From the NCBI RefSeq assembly GCF_003369915.1, contig NC_046674.1, positions 17,279,501 to 17,343,500 of the forward strand: 64,000 nt of DNA, given 5' to 3'. The position numbers and the translations under genes are program-made. The notes beneath the pieces were generated by a model. That model ran no database searches. It saw nothing but the letters and a program-made list of their open reading frames with translations, and was not told the origin of the DNA. Positions 24,301 through 37,493 of the stretch are shown in pieces. The DNA comes from Drosophila miranda. Its lineage: Eukaryota; Arthropoda; Insecta; Diptera; Drosophilidae. The first letter of the stretch is position 1. The number at the start of each line of letters is the position of its first letter.

Positions 24301-27010
24301 TAACGGTGTGTTCTGTCCCCAAAGCCGAATACCAGTTTCCCAGTTTCGAAGTTTTCTAGTCGCTTGATGATAATGCGAAATTTAAGAGTTAAATTAGTTT
24401 GAATCTTTAATTCAATTCACATGGAAGTGCTAATGGCCGCCATGATGCCAGAGCCAGCAGCGCCAGCGCCAGAGGCAGCGCCGGAGGCAGACCGCTGTTT
24501 GAAAAACAATCTTAAGTGTTCTTCAGTAACAGTAACAGTATCTGTATCTGTATCTGCTGGATTACACATTTATAAACTATTTTGCATTCGTTAATTGATT
24601 GATGTTTGGCCAAACTTTTTTTTTGTCTGAATATTCGAACATCGCACATCGAACATCGAGTTCTCGGGTAATTGAAAGGCAATTTAATTGAGTACATCGC
24701 TGCGGCATGTTCTAGGGGCCATTGTGTGCCATTATGCACTGTGATAAAGGGGGACATAGATTAAAGCAGCAGGGAAAACATTTTCCTACGAATTACCTAA
24801 ATGTTGCTTCAATTTGTCTGCTTTTTGTGTCGGTCAATGGCACAGGTGTGTATTTCCAAATTCTTCTATAAATTTGTCTCAATTTTCTTGTTATTTTTGG
24901 TCCTCACTCACTTGCCTTTGGGCCCTGTCTATGCGTTGGACATTCATTGTTCGTTTGGGTTACCAAATAATGTGTCAATGATGGACACATTGTGTTGCCA
25001 AGGCCCAGACCTTGTGCCGTGTCCCCGTGTGTGTGTGTCTGCTTTCTACCTAATATCCTGTGTCTGCCCGAATATTTTTGTGCCCCAAAACCCCATGACT
25101 AATAGACGAATTTGTTTGTATCTACTTTGTTGAAGGGAAACTTTGATGTAAACTTTAATTTTCGTCCAGTGTACCAGACCGTCTACCGTCTACTGTCTGT
25201 CTGCCACAAATTAAACACTTAATCACAAGTATTACGCCCAGCAGAGTGAGGGAGAGATTAGATACAGATCCTACTCGTAGTTGAGAGTCCATTAAAGCCC
25301 CCCTAGACAAACACATTTGATCCAATATTAAATGGTAATTGCCGCAATCGAAACTTTCACTTATCACCGCATAATCAATGTTTTTTTTTTTTTTGTTTTG
25401 TTCTGAACTAATCAGTAAGCAAATATCCCGCGCGATAAAACGGGAGACACGCCCAGACTCCCGGCCTGGCCTGGAAACTTGGTGTTTGGATTTTTTTTTT
25501 TGTTTTTTGGGCTGCACCTGAAATTTGTGTGTGCGGTGGCTCCCACTCCGCGCATACGTCAGAGTTCTTTCTTATAAAAACATATACAAAAAACGCGCCT
25601 GCCCCTCTTTGTATCTGTGTGGCTGTAGCTGTGCGTGTGCGTGTGCTTGGGGTAGGGGAATCAATGGGAAACCGGCACGAAAAGAAAACACAAATTAACA
25701 GGCACTGGAGCTGCCATCAGTTCGTTCCGTGAGCTTTCATCGTGCGGTTCTCGTGGCTCGCGATCAAAAATTTTTTTTTTTATCTGTGGCAAAGCTCTAT
25801 CGAATTTCCATTTGTCATTCGACAGACGACATTGGCTGCAATTTACGCTTAAATTGATGATCAAATAAATGAGTGAAATGAGTGAAAAATAGTTTAATTA
25901 AAAAAAAAATTCGAAAGTGTGAAACAAAAAAATATATACATAAATTAAGATACAATTTGTGTGCGATTTCTCTGGGCTGCCAGCCAAAAATCGAATTAGA
26001 CACCGAGGAGGCCAGCCCACAGGACGGAAGGACTATCCGGACCGAAGGAATGCGGAAATCACCAAATGAGAAATCCATTTATTAATTACAACAATATTTA
26101 AATCCAACGGATTTTTTTTTTTCGTCCAAAAAGCAAGTAAGAATCTTACGACTAACATATACTCCATGTTTTGGGATGTATCTCAAAGATATTCTTTCTG
26201 TTTTCTGTTTTATAATATTTATTATTATTTTTATGTGATTTTGAACCATTTTTGGGGGATATTATATATTTATTATATATAGAAATATATATTATATTAT
26301 CTTTAGTTTTAATCAAAAGTAAAGTTTTAAATATTATTAAATAAATTGGGAAAAAATATTGATTGAATCTTAAACATTTTCTGGATTGTTTCTTTGTTTC
26401 ATCGAGGAAGAAAATAGTGAAGGATAGCGTAGATTTATATATGGGTAAATGGATAAGTAGATTTATGGGTTTCACTAGTGTACGACCATTAGAATTGAGT
26501 TCTCTAGCTATAATGTATCTTTACTTCCTGTAGATACGCATTGCACAAGTCGCGCGTCATGCAGCAGCCTCCCTCAGCTTCCCTTTCACTTTAACAATAT
26601 AATCTATGACTACTCTCAGAGATCCCAATAGATATGGTCCTTTAACTCCACCCTCTTTCATTTTAAAGCTTCGAAAGTACCTATAAACCCTTTTAGTCAA
26701 CAAATACCTCGTATATCTGTGGATACTTTATATGAATGGACTTCCACAAATGGCAAAACACGCATTTTCATTACAATTAAGAGCATTACCATGCAACACA
26801 ATGAGCATATTAAATACCAACCGAAGTGGGGAATGGTGAATGGGTGGGGGAGGGGCCCATCATTTAATTCCCGCATAAACAAACCCATAAAAAAACGTTT
26901 GAGTCTTGCAATTTAAAGTCCATTTTGGTGGAATTTATCAATGAATTGTATGGCCCTAATCACGTGGGTGGACAGTGTAGCCGCAGAGTGTTGTACCCCT
27001 TTGGAATATT
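21331..27010. other. Intergenic DNA, no convincing gene
   Basis: About 5.7 kb between the AT block and the INE-1/DINE-1-like element. Open frames such as the 151-codon frame at 22997-23452 and the Cys-rich 110-codon frame at 24801-25133 have no splice context, no domain and low coding bias. A 60-codon frame beginning ATG at 24421 has a Pro/Ala-rich start but nothing else. Poly-T tracts lie near 25380-25395 and 25490-25505. Confidence 0.5.
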
Positions 27011-27740
27011 CAGTTTTTATACCCGATACTCAAAATGAGTAGAGGGGTGAAAAAGGATGTGTGTAACGTCCAGAAGGAACCGTTTTCGACCCCATAAAGC
27101 ATATATATTCTTGATCAGCATCCATAGCCGAGTCGATTGAGCCATGTCTATCTGTCCGTCCATCCGTCTGCCCGTCTGTCCGCCTGTCCGTCCCTAAGAG
27201 CGCCTAGCGCTCAGAGACTATAAAAGCTAGAGCAGCGACATTTTGTATCCAGACTTCTGTGATATGTCACTGTTACAAGTATATTTCAAAACTTCGCCCT
27301 GCCCACTACCGCCCCCACAAAGAGTGAAAATCTGTGGCATCCAAAATTTCAAAGATACGAGAAAACAAAAAACGCAGAATCGTAGAGGATGACTATATCT
27401 TCTAGAGTGCAAGCAGATCGTATAATTATTATAGCCAGAATGAAGAAAACAATTTCATTCTTTCTCGCTCTGTCTCTCTCTAACACACACGTTTCATGGT
27501 CGGCTTTGCCTATCGCAAAAGGTGAGCACCTGGATCTCGGAGACTATAAGAGCTAGAGCAACCAAATTTGGTATCCACACTCCTGTGCTGTCGAGCCTGC
27601 ACAAGTGTATTTCAAAATGTCGCTTCACCCCTGTTCGCCCCCGCAAAGGAGGAAAATGAGTGGCATTCACAGATCTCAGAGCCCTTTTAAAGGCCATAAT
27701 GACTGCGTATCGGGTACACATGTAGAGTTGCGGTTGCAGC
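27010..27740 (+). mobile_element. INE-1/DINE-1-like dispersed repeat, plus orientation
   Basis: It starts with TTTTTATACCCGATACTC..., followed by GTGTGTAACGTCCAGAAGGAACC, a TATATATTCTTGATCAGCATC core, 'AGCCGAGTCGATTGAGCC' and a CCGTC-rich microsatellite. This order is that of the non-autonomous INE-1/DINE-1 (Helentron-related) family, known from memory. Downstream, two diverged internal subrepeats share 'cagagactataaaagctagagca', a '...tgtatccagacttctgtg' section and '...cttcgccctgcccac...cccccacaaag'. The same sequence in reverse orientation occurs at 46.27-47.37 kb. It has no coding capacity. The right end is uncertain. Confidence 0.7.
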
Positions 27741-30700
27741 AGCAACACACAGCGTTCTCCCTCGTTTTTGCTTTCTTGTGTTTACTTGCGATGCCCAAAT
27801 ATTTTCATAGCGGATTCTTCCCATGGGTCTTGGCTCTTCTGCTTACCTGTTAAAAACCAAGGGGGGGGGGGGAGAGAGACTGGAATTAAGTTGTGTAAAT
27901 ATTTCAGTTGAATTCAAACAAAGGAGCAAGCCAGAAGGAAGGAAATGCTAATTGGGCAAAGAGTACTTTGGAGAAGAGAGCGAAAACAAATGGGGATTTC
28001 CCTGGCTTTCAAGATCTCATGCTGACAGACCATTTTCTTAGCTCATCTCAAAAGCCAGCCACGGGCACCCCAAACGTCGGCTGAAAGTAACCCAAAAGTC
28101 AGCTACATGTATCTCAAAAGAGGGCCAAAAGTATCTCGGAATAACACAGCCACGGGTATCAACAACAAAAGACTGGCAGGCAGGCAGGCAGCCAGGCAGG
28201 CAGTAGCTTCCGTTCAAATCTTATTTCTACACATTTTGCACCCTTTTCCCCTTTTGTTTGTATTGTCCACTGCGTTGCCAGGACAAGACCAATAACACGA
28301 GAATTTCAATTAGACTTGTTCTCTGGGTGTTATTGCAGGTGCGACAGGACTCCCTCAAGCTTGTGAAATTTCCCCAAAGACAAGGCCAAAAAACATAAAA
28401 TAATAAACGAGATAACCGCCCTGAAGGCTGCCCCCTGCCCCCTGCCGCCTGCCGCTGGCTCTGCCTCCTGCCTCTTGCCACCTTCTGGTGAGGGCCTAGG
28501 GTAGGTAAATATAGAAATATTTTTCCCCACAAAGCAGCTAAAGGGGGAGCGAGAGAGGGGGGCAGTTGAGAGGTCTCAATGTAATTAAGTTTATAGTTCT
28601 GATATTAATAATAAATATTGAAGTCGCTCCAAGGAGGTTTTCACTGTACGTGGGCCATAAAATATTTAAATAAAACCCCGAAACCCACACACACACGCAA
28701 AGGGTACACGCATTCAAATGGATTTTTCTTGTTATGGTTTCCCCCCATTTTCTAGGACTTCTTGCTCCTTCTGCCGGGTATGTGTTGTGTGTTCCGTCTG
28801 CCTCTTGCTGGTATTTTTTTGTCTGGTATTTCTGTTGTTTAATTGCTATAAAACCACTAATTGCTAGCCGAAACGATGGCCATGATGTGGATAATGATCT
28901 TGGCTGTCTTCGCTCTCGAGTGACTTTTTTCGCATCTCCTGCCATATCGCATAACAAAATTAATTACAATCATCCATCAGGGCTTGAAGGTATGAAAAGG
29001 ATTGCATAACCGCACCCTCCCTCTCTCTCTCTCTGTCTGACCCTCTCTACATAATTTATGCTGCCGTTTTGACCCCACAATGTCCAGGGGCTTCTCTTGG
29101 GCTCTTTAATTTATTTCAATTTCCACAGGCAATATTTATAGTCTACTTTTTTGGCTGGAAATAACTTTGAAAATGTATTTAAGGTAGCATTTGAGCCAAA
29201 CAATGCCTGCCGTCTTTTGCCTTTGATGTTGCCCTGTGTCTCCTTTTTTTACGGTGTCTTTTTGCCAATATTTTGATATCGTTATTGTTCGGTAAAAAGA
29301 AAAACCCATTGTTCATTGGTGTTCTGCTTTTGCTCCTGCACCTGCTCCTGCTCCCGCTGCTGCACCTGCACTGGATGCTCTCTCTCCGTACGGGGCTTAA
29401 TTGTACCTTTAGGGATGGGAATTTCGCTCATTTTAAGGCAGCTTTCGGGCTTTGTTGCTCCCCTACCGATGGCAGGACAAAAGCAGAGGCAGCAGCTCCT
29501 TCGCTCCTTTGAAAAGGTCAGGGAACAGCTGGAATCTGTAATGGCAAATGGCTTGCCATTACACGAATGCTTGCCAAGAATTAGCTTCAACTTCAAATTG
29601 AATCGAAGGGCGACGGGGGAGAGCGAGAGGGAGGGGAATCCGGGCCTCGACATGAGATTGTTTTTTCGCGGGTCGCTGAACGTTGGCTCAAAATTTTTTT
29701 TTTTGGGTAATTACAGAGAATTTCCACTCAAAGATGTGTGTGAGTGAACCTTCAAGGGTTCTTAGGTTTGAAAGCAAAGGATTTCCGTTTGGAAAAGGTC
29801 AATGTTCTTAAATGATTTGCAAATGCATCGGAAAAAATCGAAATAAGGCGGCAAATGCTCTGAAAAAGCGACTGGAATGTTAGAGGAACGGAGGAGCGGA
29901 GGAACAATGGCATTGGACCGCCAGTGATTTACATATATGAAATCACCGACTAATCACCGAAATGGTAGACAATGGTAGCATTCCGGCCTGCCTGTTGCTG
30001 TGGCCAGGAATGATTCAGGCATTCCGGAACAGAGTGGAGGTGGAGGTGGAGGGTAGCAGGCGGCATGTAATGGACTGTTCAAGGATTAAGATGCGCGTTC
30101 CTGCACGGGGGACGGGGGAGCGAGGAGCAAAGGAGCCCTGAGACTGTGTGGGCGCCGAACATTCTCATGATTTCAACGGAATAATGGCCGGCAGCAATCC
30201 GCCGGCGAATTTCTCAAAGCTCTCCTGAAAAGGATTAAGTTTTCGGTGTATTAAGGGCAAGAAATTTCTTACAGCACAAAAATTTGAAGATGCAGCTTTT
30301 CGCTTTTCCAGTGAAATTCTATTTTAAACTTTTCCTCTACTTTTCTGCCTAGAATTTTCCTCAACAGGCTGCTTCCGTCTGCCGTCCGTTTGCTGATGAT
30401 ATGCTAATAATTTCACATGTTTTTCCAGTTGTTTTTCCACCGACTGTTGTTGACTTTTATTGAAAAAAATGTCCTTGTATTTTCACGCTTTTCACAAAGA
30501 AAGGATGGCAGCAGCCACCCCAGCCACTGGGGAAAGGTCTAAGCAGAGGAATGCAAATTTGAAGAGCCATTGAAGATGTCTGCGAAAAACCAACGGGGGA
30601 ACACGGAAAGGAGGGGTGAAAGATATAGCTATTATTTGCAAATCTTTGTCGTTTTTCCACAGGTCAAAAGGAGGGGCAATTTTCAAGTCTATTTTTAGTT

Positions 30701-31601
30701 TCGTTTGAATTTTCATGACTTTAAGAGGGGGAAAAACTTTGACTTGAATCCGGTGGAAATACTTTTGCTAATGAACACACAACTTGCCACTTTTCCAATG
30801 AAGCGAAAAAAAAAACATTTCGAATTAATTATAAGAAAATTTTGAAAGTATTTTTTCGCATTACACATAATAGATTGTATTTTTCTTTGGGATTTTGTCC
30901 ATTTATGAAATTGTATTAATCCTCCAATTATTGGCGGTTTTAATTGTTTTACTCCGATAATTACAACGTTAAATATTTACGAGCATGGATGACCCCCAGA
31001 CGACTCAATCCCGGGGCACCTGGGACTCTCATTAGTGTCTTGATTTGTGGGATATATGTCCATTAGTTAGTTGTGGACTGTGACAGGCGAGTGACGGTTC
31101 TATAAATATTCATAGCATTCGTCCGACCAACAATTAGTTTCCATTGAATATTTGATATTTTGGCCACAAAAAGTATCGCTTTTTTCGTAGACAGACTTCT
31201 TGGGTTTCCCTTTGGCCCCCCACCCGATTATGCTGCCATGCTGTCATGCTACCTGATAAATTGATATTTTCCTTTGTGTCCTTCGTGCATGTGGTGGGGG
31301 AGGGTGTGGGGGGATTCAAATGATTCTCTTTTTGTGCATTTAAATCTGCTGATTAACTTGATTTAGGACTGTCATTGCCATTGGCAGTGCAATGCCTGTC
31401 TGTCTGTCTGCCTATCTGTCTCCTGTGAGTGCTCCTTAAACACGTCCTCTGTCTGCTCCCTCGAGTGCCCCTCTGTCTGCTCCTCTGAGGCATAAAAGTG
31501 CCTTGAACTGCACTTCAATTGCTTCATCAAGTGCCCGGTGATGCAAATAATAAATCCATCGCTTGATTTGCAAATCTCACAGCCAAAGGCCCTTCTCTCT
31601 T

Positions 31602-31642
<41 letters not shown>

Positions 31643-33140
31643 AGATTATCAAAAGGACTTGAGAATTTTCACATTTTGTTCCTGGAATTTTAATTGCATT
31701 TTCAATAATTCTCATGCGTGCCTGATTGGTATTTTTTTGTTGGATTTTTTAAATAATTTTGCCACACTTGGAATTCATTTGATTTGAAAATACATAAAAC
31801 GCCAGCCAAAAGGAGGCCGAATGTATGGGGGGGAGGCAAAAGTCGCTGGGAATGGTCTGGAATGTCTGCAGCACAGCTCTCATGCTGGTATTCAAATGAA
31901 ATCAATTTTTACAAGCACAAAATATGTTTCAATCCAATCATCCCAACAGCCCACCCCCACTGGAGGCAAGGCATTTGCACCTGTCCACGTGTGTCCAAAA
32001 GAATTATATCCAATGCCAGAGCCAGAGTTTCACCTAAGAGAAGGCCCAAATCGAATCCGAGTCGAATCATTCAAGGAGCCCACATTTGGGGAACTAGACT
32101 AGTTGATACCCTTTCCCCCCTGCCCAGCCCCAAAAGGACGGGTCTATTGGTTGCCAGTTTAAGGTCTGCCGATTGGGTTTTGCCTGTAATGTACTCTGTT
32201 TAACGCATTTACCCAGGTTTGCCTGTGACAGCAGGGCCATCCTCTTAATAAACTACCTTCAAATGTTTCTATACGGAGGTATTTTGGGTTTCGATGAACA
32301 GTTTGCAAATTTAGTTAGCAAAACCCTTTTTTTAAAGGGGTTTTTTCTTCTTTTAATGGTTTTAGAGCGTGAGAATGGGGCTTGAAAGCGTGAAAAAGTG
32401 CTTTGAGAGGGCACAAAAGAGGGTGTTTTGAAAATGGTTTTGGAAAACGTGATCGGCTTAGAAAATCTAGGATGAAAGAAAAAAACTAAATAAGGTTAAA
32501 CCACATTTCCATTTAATGTATGCCATGTAATATGCCAAATATTTTGCTACATCATAGAGCATGCTAAATGGGAGCCGCCATCCCCGAGGGTTTCGTGGGT
32601 TCAATGAGCCGTGAGATGTCTCCACTCAATTTTGATTTATGATCTCTGGGGAATACTGTCACAGCTGAAATGCTTTGATTTGCTGACATCAATCAAAAAA
32701 CCGACATTCAAGATTATCTATATTCAATTTCCGGTTTCGGGAAGCGACCGGAAAGCGTATAAAAACTGACACTTTTGCTGAAAACGTAATTTAATTACCA
32801 ATGAAAGAGAACTTCCGTGGGTGAAAATGAAAGCCTAGATTACGCACGGGAAAACTCCTGGTGGCAGGTGTCGGAAAACGCTTCAAGCTGATGACATGGC
32901 ATGCCAGTCGAGCAGTAAACCGAGAGGGAAAGCCTCTCGTGAACCCAACAACAGCATCCGAGTGCTCGGAATTTCTGTTACATTTGGCTTTGGTTTGGGG
33001 ACAAACCAGGGCTTTTCCTTGGAAAGAAACCACTCTTTTAATTGGTTATTGGGGGGGAGGGGGAAATTCATCATATTTGTATAATATTTTATACATTTTT
33101 TGTTGCCCTTTTTTCGGCAACCTGTTCGACGGTGAACAAG
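27741..33140. other. Intergenic DNA, no convincing gene; microsatellites
   Basis: It includes a 12-nt poly-G run near 27861, a GGCA-type repeat (about 28171-28204), a CCTGC-rich stretch (about 28430-28480), a CTGTCTGT tract near 31396-31420 and a (CT)n repeat of about 38 nt at 31600-31638. Candidate frames (for example 143 codons at 29316-29747) have low-complexity starts and overlap equally long frames on the other strand. I see no splice-consistent gene. It is the 5' flank of Lkr and could hold its enhancers. Confidence 0.45.
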
Positions 33141-33249
33141 TTTGAAGTGCAACTTGTTGTGTTTTGAACAGACTTGAGTTTTTGCCTCGATTTTTCCTTG
33201 GCATTTCCTTTCGGTTCGGCTCGCCTGCTCGTCGTGTGTGTCGCTCGTT

Positions 33250-33526
33250 TTGAGCGGTTCAACAGTTGTGCCATAGACACCAGCCCAAACAGTTCATAGA
33301 GGATAGTCGTACGGCAAGGACTACATTAAGGAGCCACGCTTCACACGCTCGAAAGCGGGAAAGTGAAATTCTGAAACTTCAAAACTCTGAAAGTGCGAAA
33401 AACCTGAAGGTCGCGTCAGAATCGAAAACGTATTTTGTTCAGTGTTTTTTCAGCCCCACGGGCTAAAACTAAAACCCAAATGAGCGCCAAATAGGGGATT
33501 CATTTAACCGGAATACTTAGTGGAAG
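33250..33526 (+). promoter_or_regulatory. Lkr: Candidate Lkr promoter and non-coding leader exon
   Basis: Two initiator-like ACAGTT motifs lie near 33263-33268 and 33289-33294. The first has AGTTCA at about +28, five of six bases of the DPE consensus. The following ~260 nt are less AT-rich than the surroundings and end at a good donor (GGAAG/GTGCGT, GT at 33527). The nearest good downstream acceptor is at 39078, ahead of the Lkr start codon. I infer a leader exon separated by a 5.6-kb intron; RNA evidence is needed. Confidence 0.35.
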
Positions 33527-35040
33527 GTGCGTGCGTGTCCTTGCTCATCGTCTGCCTACAGCACCGGCGGGTAACATTCACATTTATTACAATTACACAT
33601 TAATACCCCACACACACACCCAAAACATTCGCCATTTCCTGCCTATTCCAACTTTCATGGTGTTTTTTTCATGTGTTTCTGGCGTTTTTTTTTATTGGAT
33701 TACAATTGGGATTAGAGATGTGGTTTCGTGCTGTGTTGAGAAGTAATAAAAACAGAACATTAATTGGTTTAAGTACTAAGAACTATTGCTGGATGGACGG
33801 CAACGGGTAGGCTGTCAAAAGTGAAGAACAAATTAAGAAAGATCAAAATTAAGGACTGATTCATGACTTCTTCGTGAGAGTTTATGGAACCTACATCAAA
33901 TGTAAACTAAGATCCTGATCTTCACACTCAAAAGAGCATGTAAATCCTTCAATCGTCAAGGCCACAAGGCAAGCCCCTGACCTGCTTTTGTTCCAGAACT
34001 ACCAATCAAGTTTTAGATGTAATTTATAGAGATCTGAAGGTAAGGGCTAGCTTTAAAAAATCCACAGAAAATACTAAAGAAAAGATTTCACGGGCTACTC
34101 ACAAAAAGACTGGCAACAGGACTCCAATGAAGCACATGTTTTGTTCTCCCCACAAAATCTTTAAAGAAAAATAGCTCCATGGCTTTTGTTGGAAAAAACC
34201 CAATGGTGTTGCTTGTCTTTGAAAGAGACACCTCTTCTCCCCACCCCCCCTTTCCACCTTCCCCAGGAAACACACTTTCTGTCCTCGGCCCTGCTTCCGA
34301 TCGTCAGGAAATTTGTAAAAGATTTCATGCTTTGCTAATTTTCTAGAAAGGACCTGCAGCCACGCCTACATCACCCACGAATACCACGAAAGGGGGGGGC
34401 CACAAATTGTCAGGACATTATGGGGCAAAGACAGGGGACAATGTCAAAAGAAGTGTGGCCGTAATGAGAGGCAGTTAACTTGTCCCTTTTGATGGATAGC
34501 AGGCGAAAGCAGGCAGTATGGAAGCTCGGAAAAGGGGGAAACAACTTGGGGAAAATTCCTGTGCGGTGGTGCATTCTTTGAGCCAGTTTTCAAGCAAGAA
34601 TGGGTTGTGGCTTTTGTGGTTGCGGTCAGCATCTTACTGCAATTTGCATTAATGATCCAATTATTTGTTTTTTATGCATTATTAATGGAATTTCCACTCG
34701 GCTGGTGTTTTTCTCACGCTGCTGATGATTTTCCACCTCTGCTGTTGCTTTTGCGGTCTAAAATACCTCAAGTGGCCAGCAATTTTGTAATAATTGAAAG
34801 TGTCCGCCGCACGGCAATTGTAAGTGGATTACAAATTAAAAAGGATCGACCAGAAGGGTTCCACAGAAGCCAGTGGCAGGAAATTCAGTTGGAAAATAAC
34901 AGAAATGGCAAACGAACGAAAAAACAACAGAATGTCAAGGGAAAAGCAATCAAACGAATTATGAAAAGCTCTCTTTTGCGGTCGAGGAAAACTGAAATGA
35001 GGAGCGGAATTCCGTTACCCACTGTGGGGGTTTCGACCAC
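33527..35040. other. Non-coding DNA, probable Lkr leader intron
   Basis: Nothing gene-like is supported. The 146-codon open frame at 34607-35047 starts with a hydrophobic stretch but has no splice sites, no domain and ends in repeat-type sequence. Confidence 0.4.
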
Positions 35041-35800
35041 ATTTTAGATTGCGAAATAAGCAGGAATTTTTGAGAAATAATTTATACCTAACTTTGGTAA
35101 CTTATCACAGAAAAGGTATAAATTGGGTATAAAAATAACATGGATACAAATTAGGCATAAATTAGGCATCATTTAGAGGATATCTCTTTTTTTGTACATT
35201 CCATACATAAATATGGTATAATTATACCAAAATAAGGTATAATTAGTGCCCAAATTAGGCATAACTTGAAAAGGGATCTTATTTTGATTATTTTATGCAA
35301 CAAATTATATTTTATTAAAAAACTAAAATGTTTGAATATTTTATATTAATATATTTTATATTATTTTACTTTATATTATATTATTTTATATTATATTATA
35401 TTATATTATATTATATTATATTATATTATATTATATTATATTATATTATATTATATTATATTATATTATATTATATTATATTATATTATATTATATTATA
35501 TTATATTATATTATATTATATTATATTATATATTATTATTATTATTATATATAATTATTATATTATTTTATTTTACTTTAACAATTTTGTGGGCTTTATA
35601 AGGTATAATTTATACCAAAATTATTTATAATCAAATTCCATTTAATTTATGTATTTTCATATTTTTTTTTTGTATAAAATCTGGAATTATTTTTTGGTAT
35701 AAAAAAACAGTTTCTGGTTATGTTTTACTCATTATACCTAAATGCTTAATTTATACCTCTCTTAGACACATTTAAGACCAGAAAAATACGTCAGATTTTA
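35041..35800. repeat. GGTATAA-type degenerate repeat flanking a (TTATA)n microsatellite
   Basis: The outer parts (about 35090-35280 and 35590-35760) contain diverged copies of GGTATAATTTATACC / TTAGGCATAAATTAGG. Between them, about 35371-35531 is an almost perfect TTATA pentamer array of about 32 units. The 100-codon Tyr/Ile frame there (35328-35630) is a product of the repeat, not a gene. Confidence 0.85.
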
Positions 35801-37490
35801 AGGCCCAAACAACATTAAGACTTTTCGGGTAAAAACCCTTAACAAATATTTGTTAAGCTCTTTTAATTTACGAGTACAAATGTCCCCGTCGTTCAGACAT
35901 TAAATGGAATGCATTACCCATAAAGATTTCTAATTACAATGGAAGCCCAATAGCCGTGAGATTATTTATTTAAACAAACACTATCCCAAAAGACCTATCA
36001 AAGGCCAGAAAGCGTAGCAATATACTGCTACTACATGTCTATTTGCGGTCTTAGAGTCCAGAGTCCAGTGGCATTGTAAACAAAGAAAAGCCTGGGAGAC
36101 ACGCTTAATTCTTGGCTACCCAAAAACCACCCGAAAACTGCCTACAGTTTGCTCTTTTATTGGACATCTCTCCCATGCTCATCCTCATGCCCAATCTTAT
36201 TCTTTCTTCTTTATTTTTCATTATATTTGCTGCCTTTTGTATTGTGATTTTTATGCACGGGGGACAGGACTGGGTCTGGGTCTGGGTCTGGGATAGGGAT
36301 AGGGACTGGCAGGCCCTTCTAAGCCTTGCCACATGATGTGGCTCGATTCCAGCTTATGTGTCGTATGTGTAATGCTTGTGTTATTTCAAACGAAAGCCAC
36401 CCAAGGGAAAGACATTTCCATATCACAACTGGCCCCCCGATGGTCCTTTGCCTCCGGTCTCTGACTTTTGATGGTTTTTTTTTTCCGATCTAATATGAAA
36501 TTTTCACTTTGATGTACGATCTAATAGGATACACTTTTAATATCATTCGGCTGCTTAAGCATCCATAAAATGTTATTTAAATTTTTTCAATTTTGTTTTC
36601 TGATTCGATTCGAGGGGGCGGTAGGCCGTTCGGCCTTTCGGCCTCTCACCTGTGAAGCGAAGAGACGCGCGTACACGAGTGAAGTCAAGAGACTGTAAAA
36701 TTCACAAATTAATTGTTGACATGAGCCCTGTTTCGGTTTTCTTTGTACTCGAGTGTTTTTAATGTTTTTAATTGGGTGGAAAAGCCTGAAAAATACTTAA
36801 AGGTGTCTTTTGAATGAGCCCGAAGTTGACCATCGAAAATCGAAGGCAATTTAAGCATCAAGACCCGCAAAAGAGCAAGAGACGTTCTTTTGACGTTAAT
36901 TAGAAAATCTGGCCCAGACTAATTGCATTTTCTGACAGGAGCGCCTAAACGGAGTGCCAAAGCTTTGTTTTTCCTTCTTCTACGCCACCGCTTCACCGCG
37001 CGCACTGTGGTCTAGCCATGTCGGAGCCGAGCCATATTAGCTTTAACGCTGATGCAGCGCCAGGAACAGAATGAGCTAGTGGCTGTGGTGGCAAAGCCCT
37101 GAACGGAACACCCACTCACAGCTCGACTTGTAGTTTTTTTTACAGTGCAGATTGGATTAGGTCCTAAGCTGGCATATTATTTGCAGCTTCGGCTGAGCCA
37201 CGGCAATGATACTAATTTAAGGATTTGAGTGGCTTTTGGGGTCTCGCTTTTGAAGAGGCTTACTGAGCGAAATGCTAATTCCCATGAAAGGAAGGCACGA
37301 AAACTCTCAACAAGGGTAATAGTTTCTACGAAAATATCACCACATACTCGTATGTATGTTGGAGGTGAAGCTACGAGAGAAATGTGGGACAATTTAAGCA
37401 TGCTTTTAGTAAATTTGGTATTCGGGGTGTTAGGGTGGTGCCTGAAAAAAAGCGGGGGGTGAAAGTGTCAGAGTGTGAAAATAGAGAGTA
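35801..37490. other. Non-coding DNA, nothing gene-like
   Basis: It contains a GGTCTG/GGGATAG-type short repeat near 36268-36305 and poly-T tracts, and otherwise unique AT-rich DNA. No supported gene or RNA. Confidence 0.45.
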
Positions 37491-37493
37491 GAG

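Noticed and set aside
24801-25133. Cys-rich 110-codon open frame with a hydrophobic start, resembling a small secreted protein
   Set aside because: No promoter, splice or poly(A) context, low-complexity T-rich origin and no recognisable cysteine framework.
29316-29747. 143-codon frame with a helix-like QKQRQQLLRSFEKVREQLE segment
   Set aside because: The start is a low-complexity Cys/Ser tract from CTGCTC repeats, a long minus-strand frame overlaps it, and no exon boundaries support it.
34607-35047. 146-codon frame with a hydrophobic N-terminus
   Set aside because: No domain, surrounded by non-coding AT-rich DNA, and its end runs toward the repeat block; likely chance.
35328-35630. 100-codon Tyr/Ile-rich frame
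   Set aside because: Direct translation of the (TTATA)n microsatellite.
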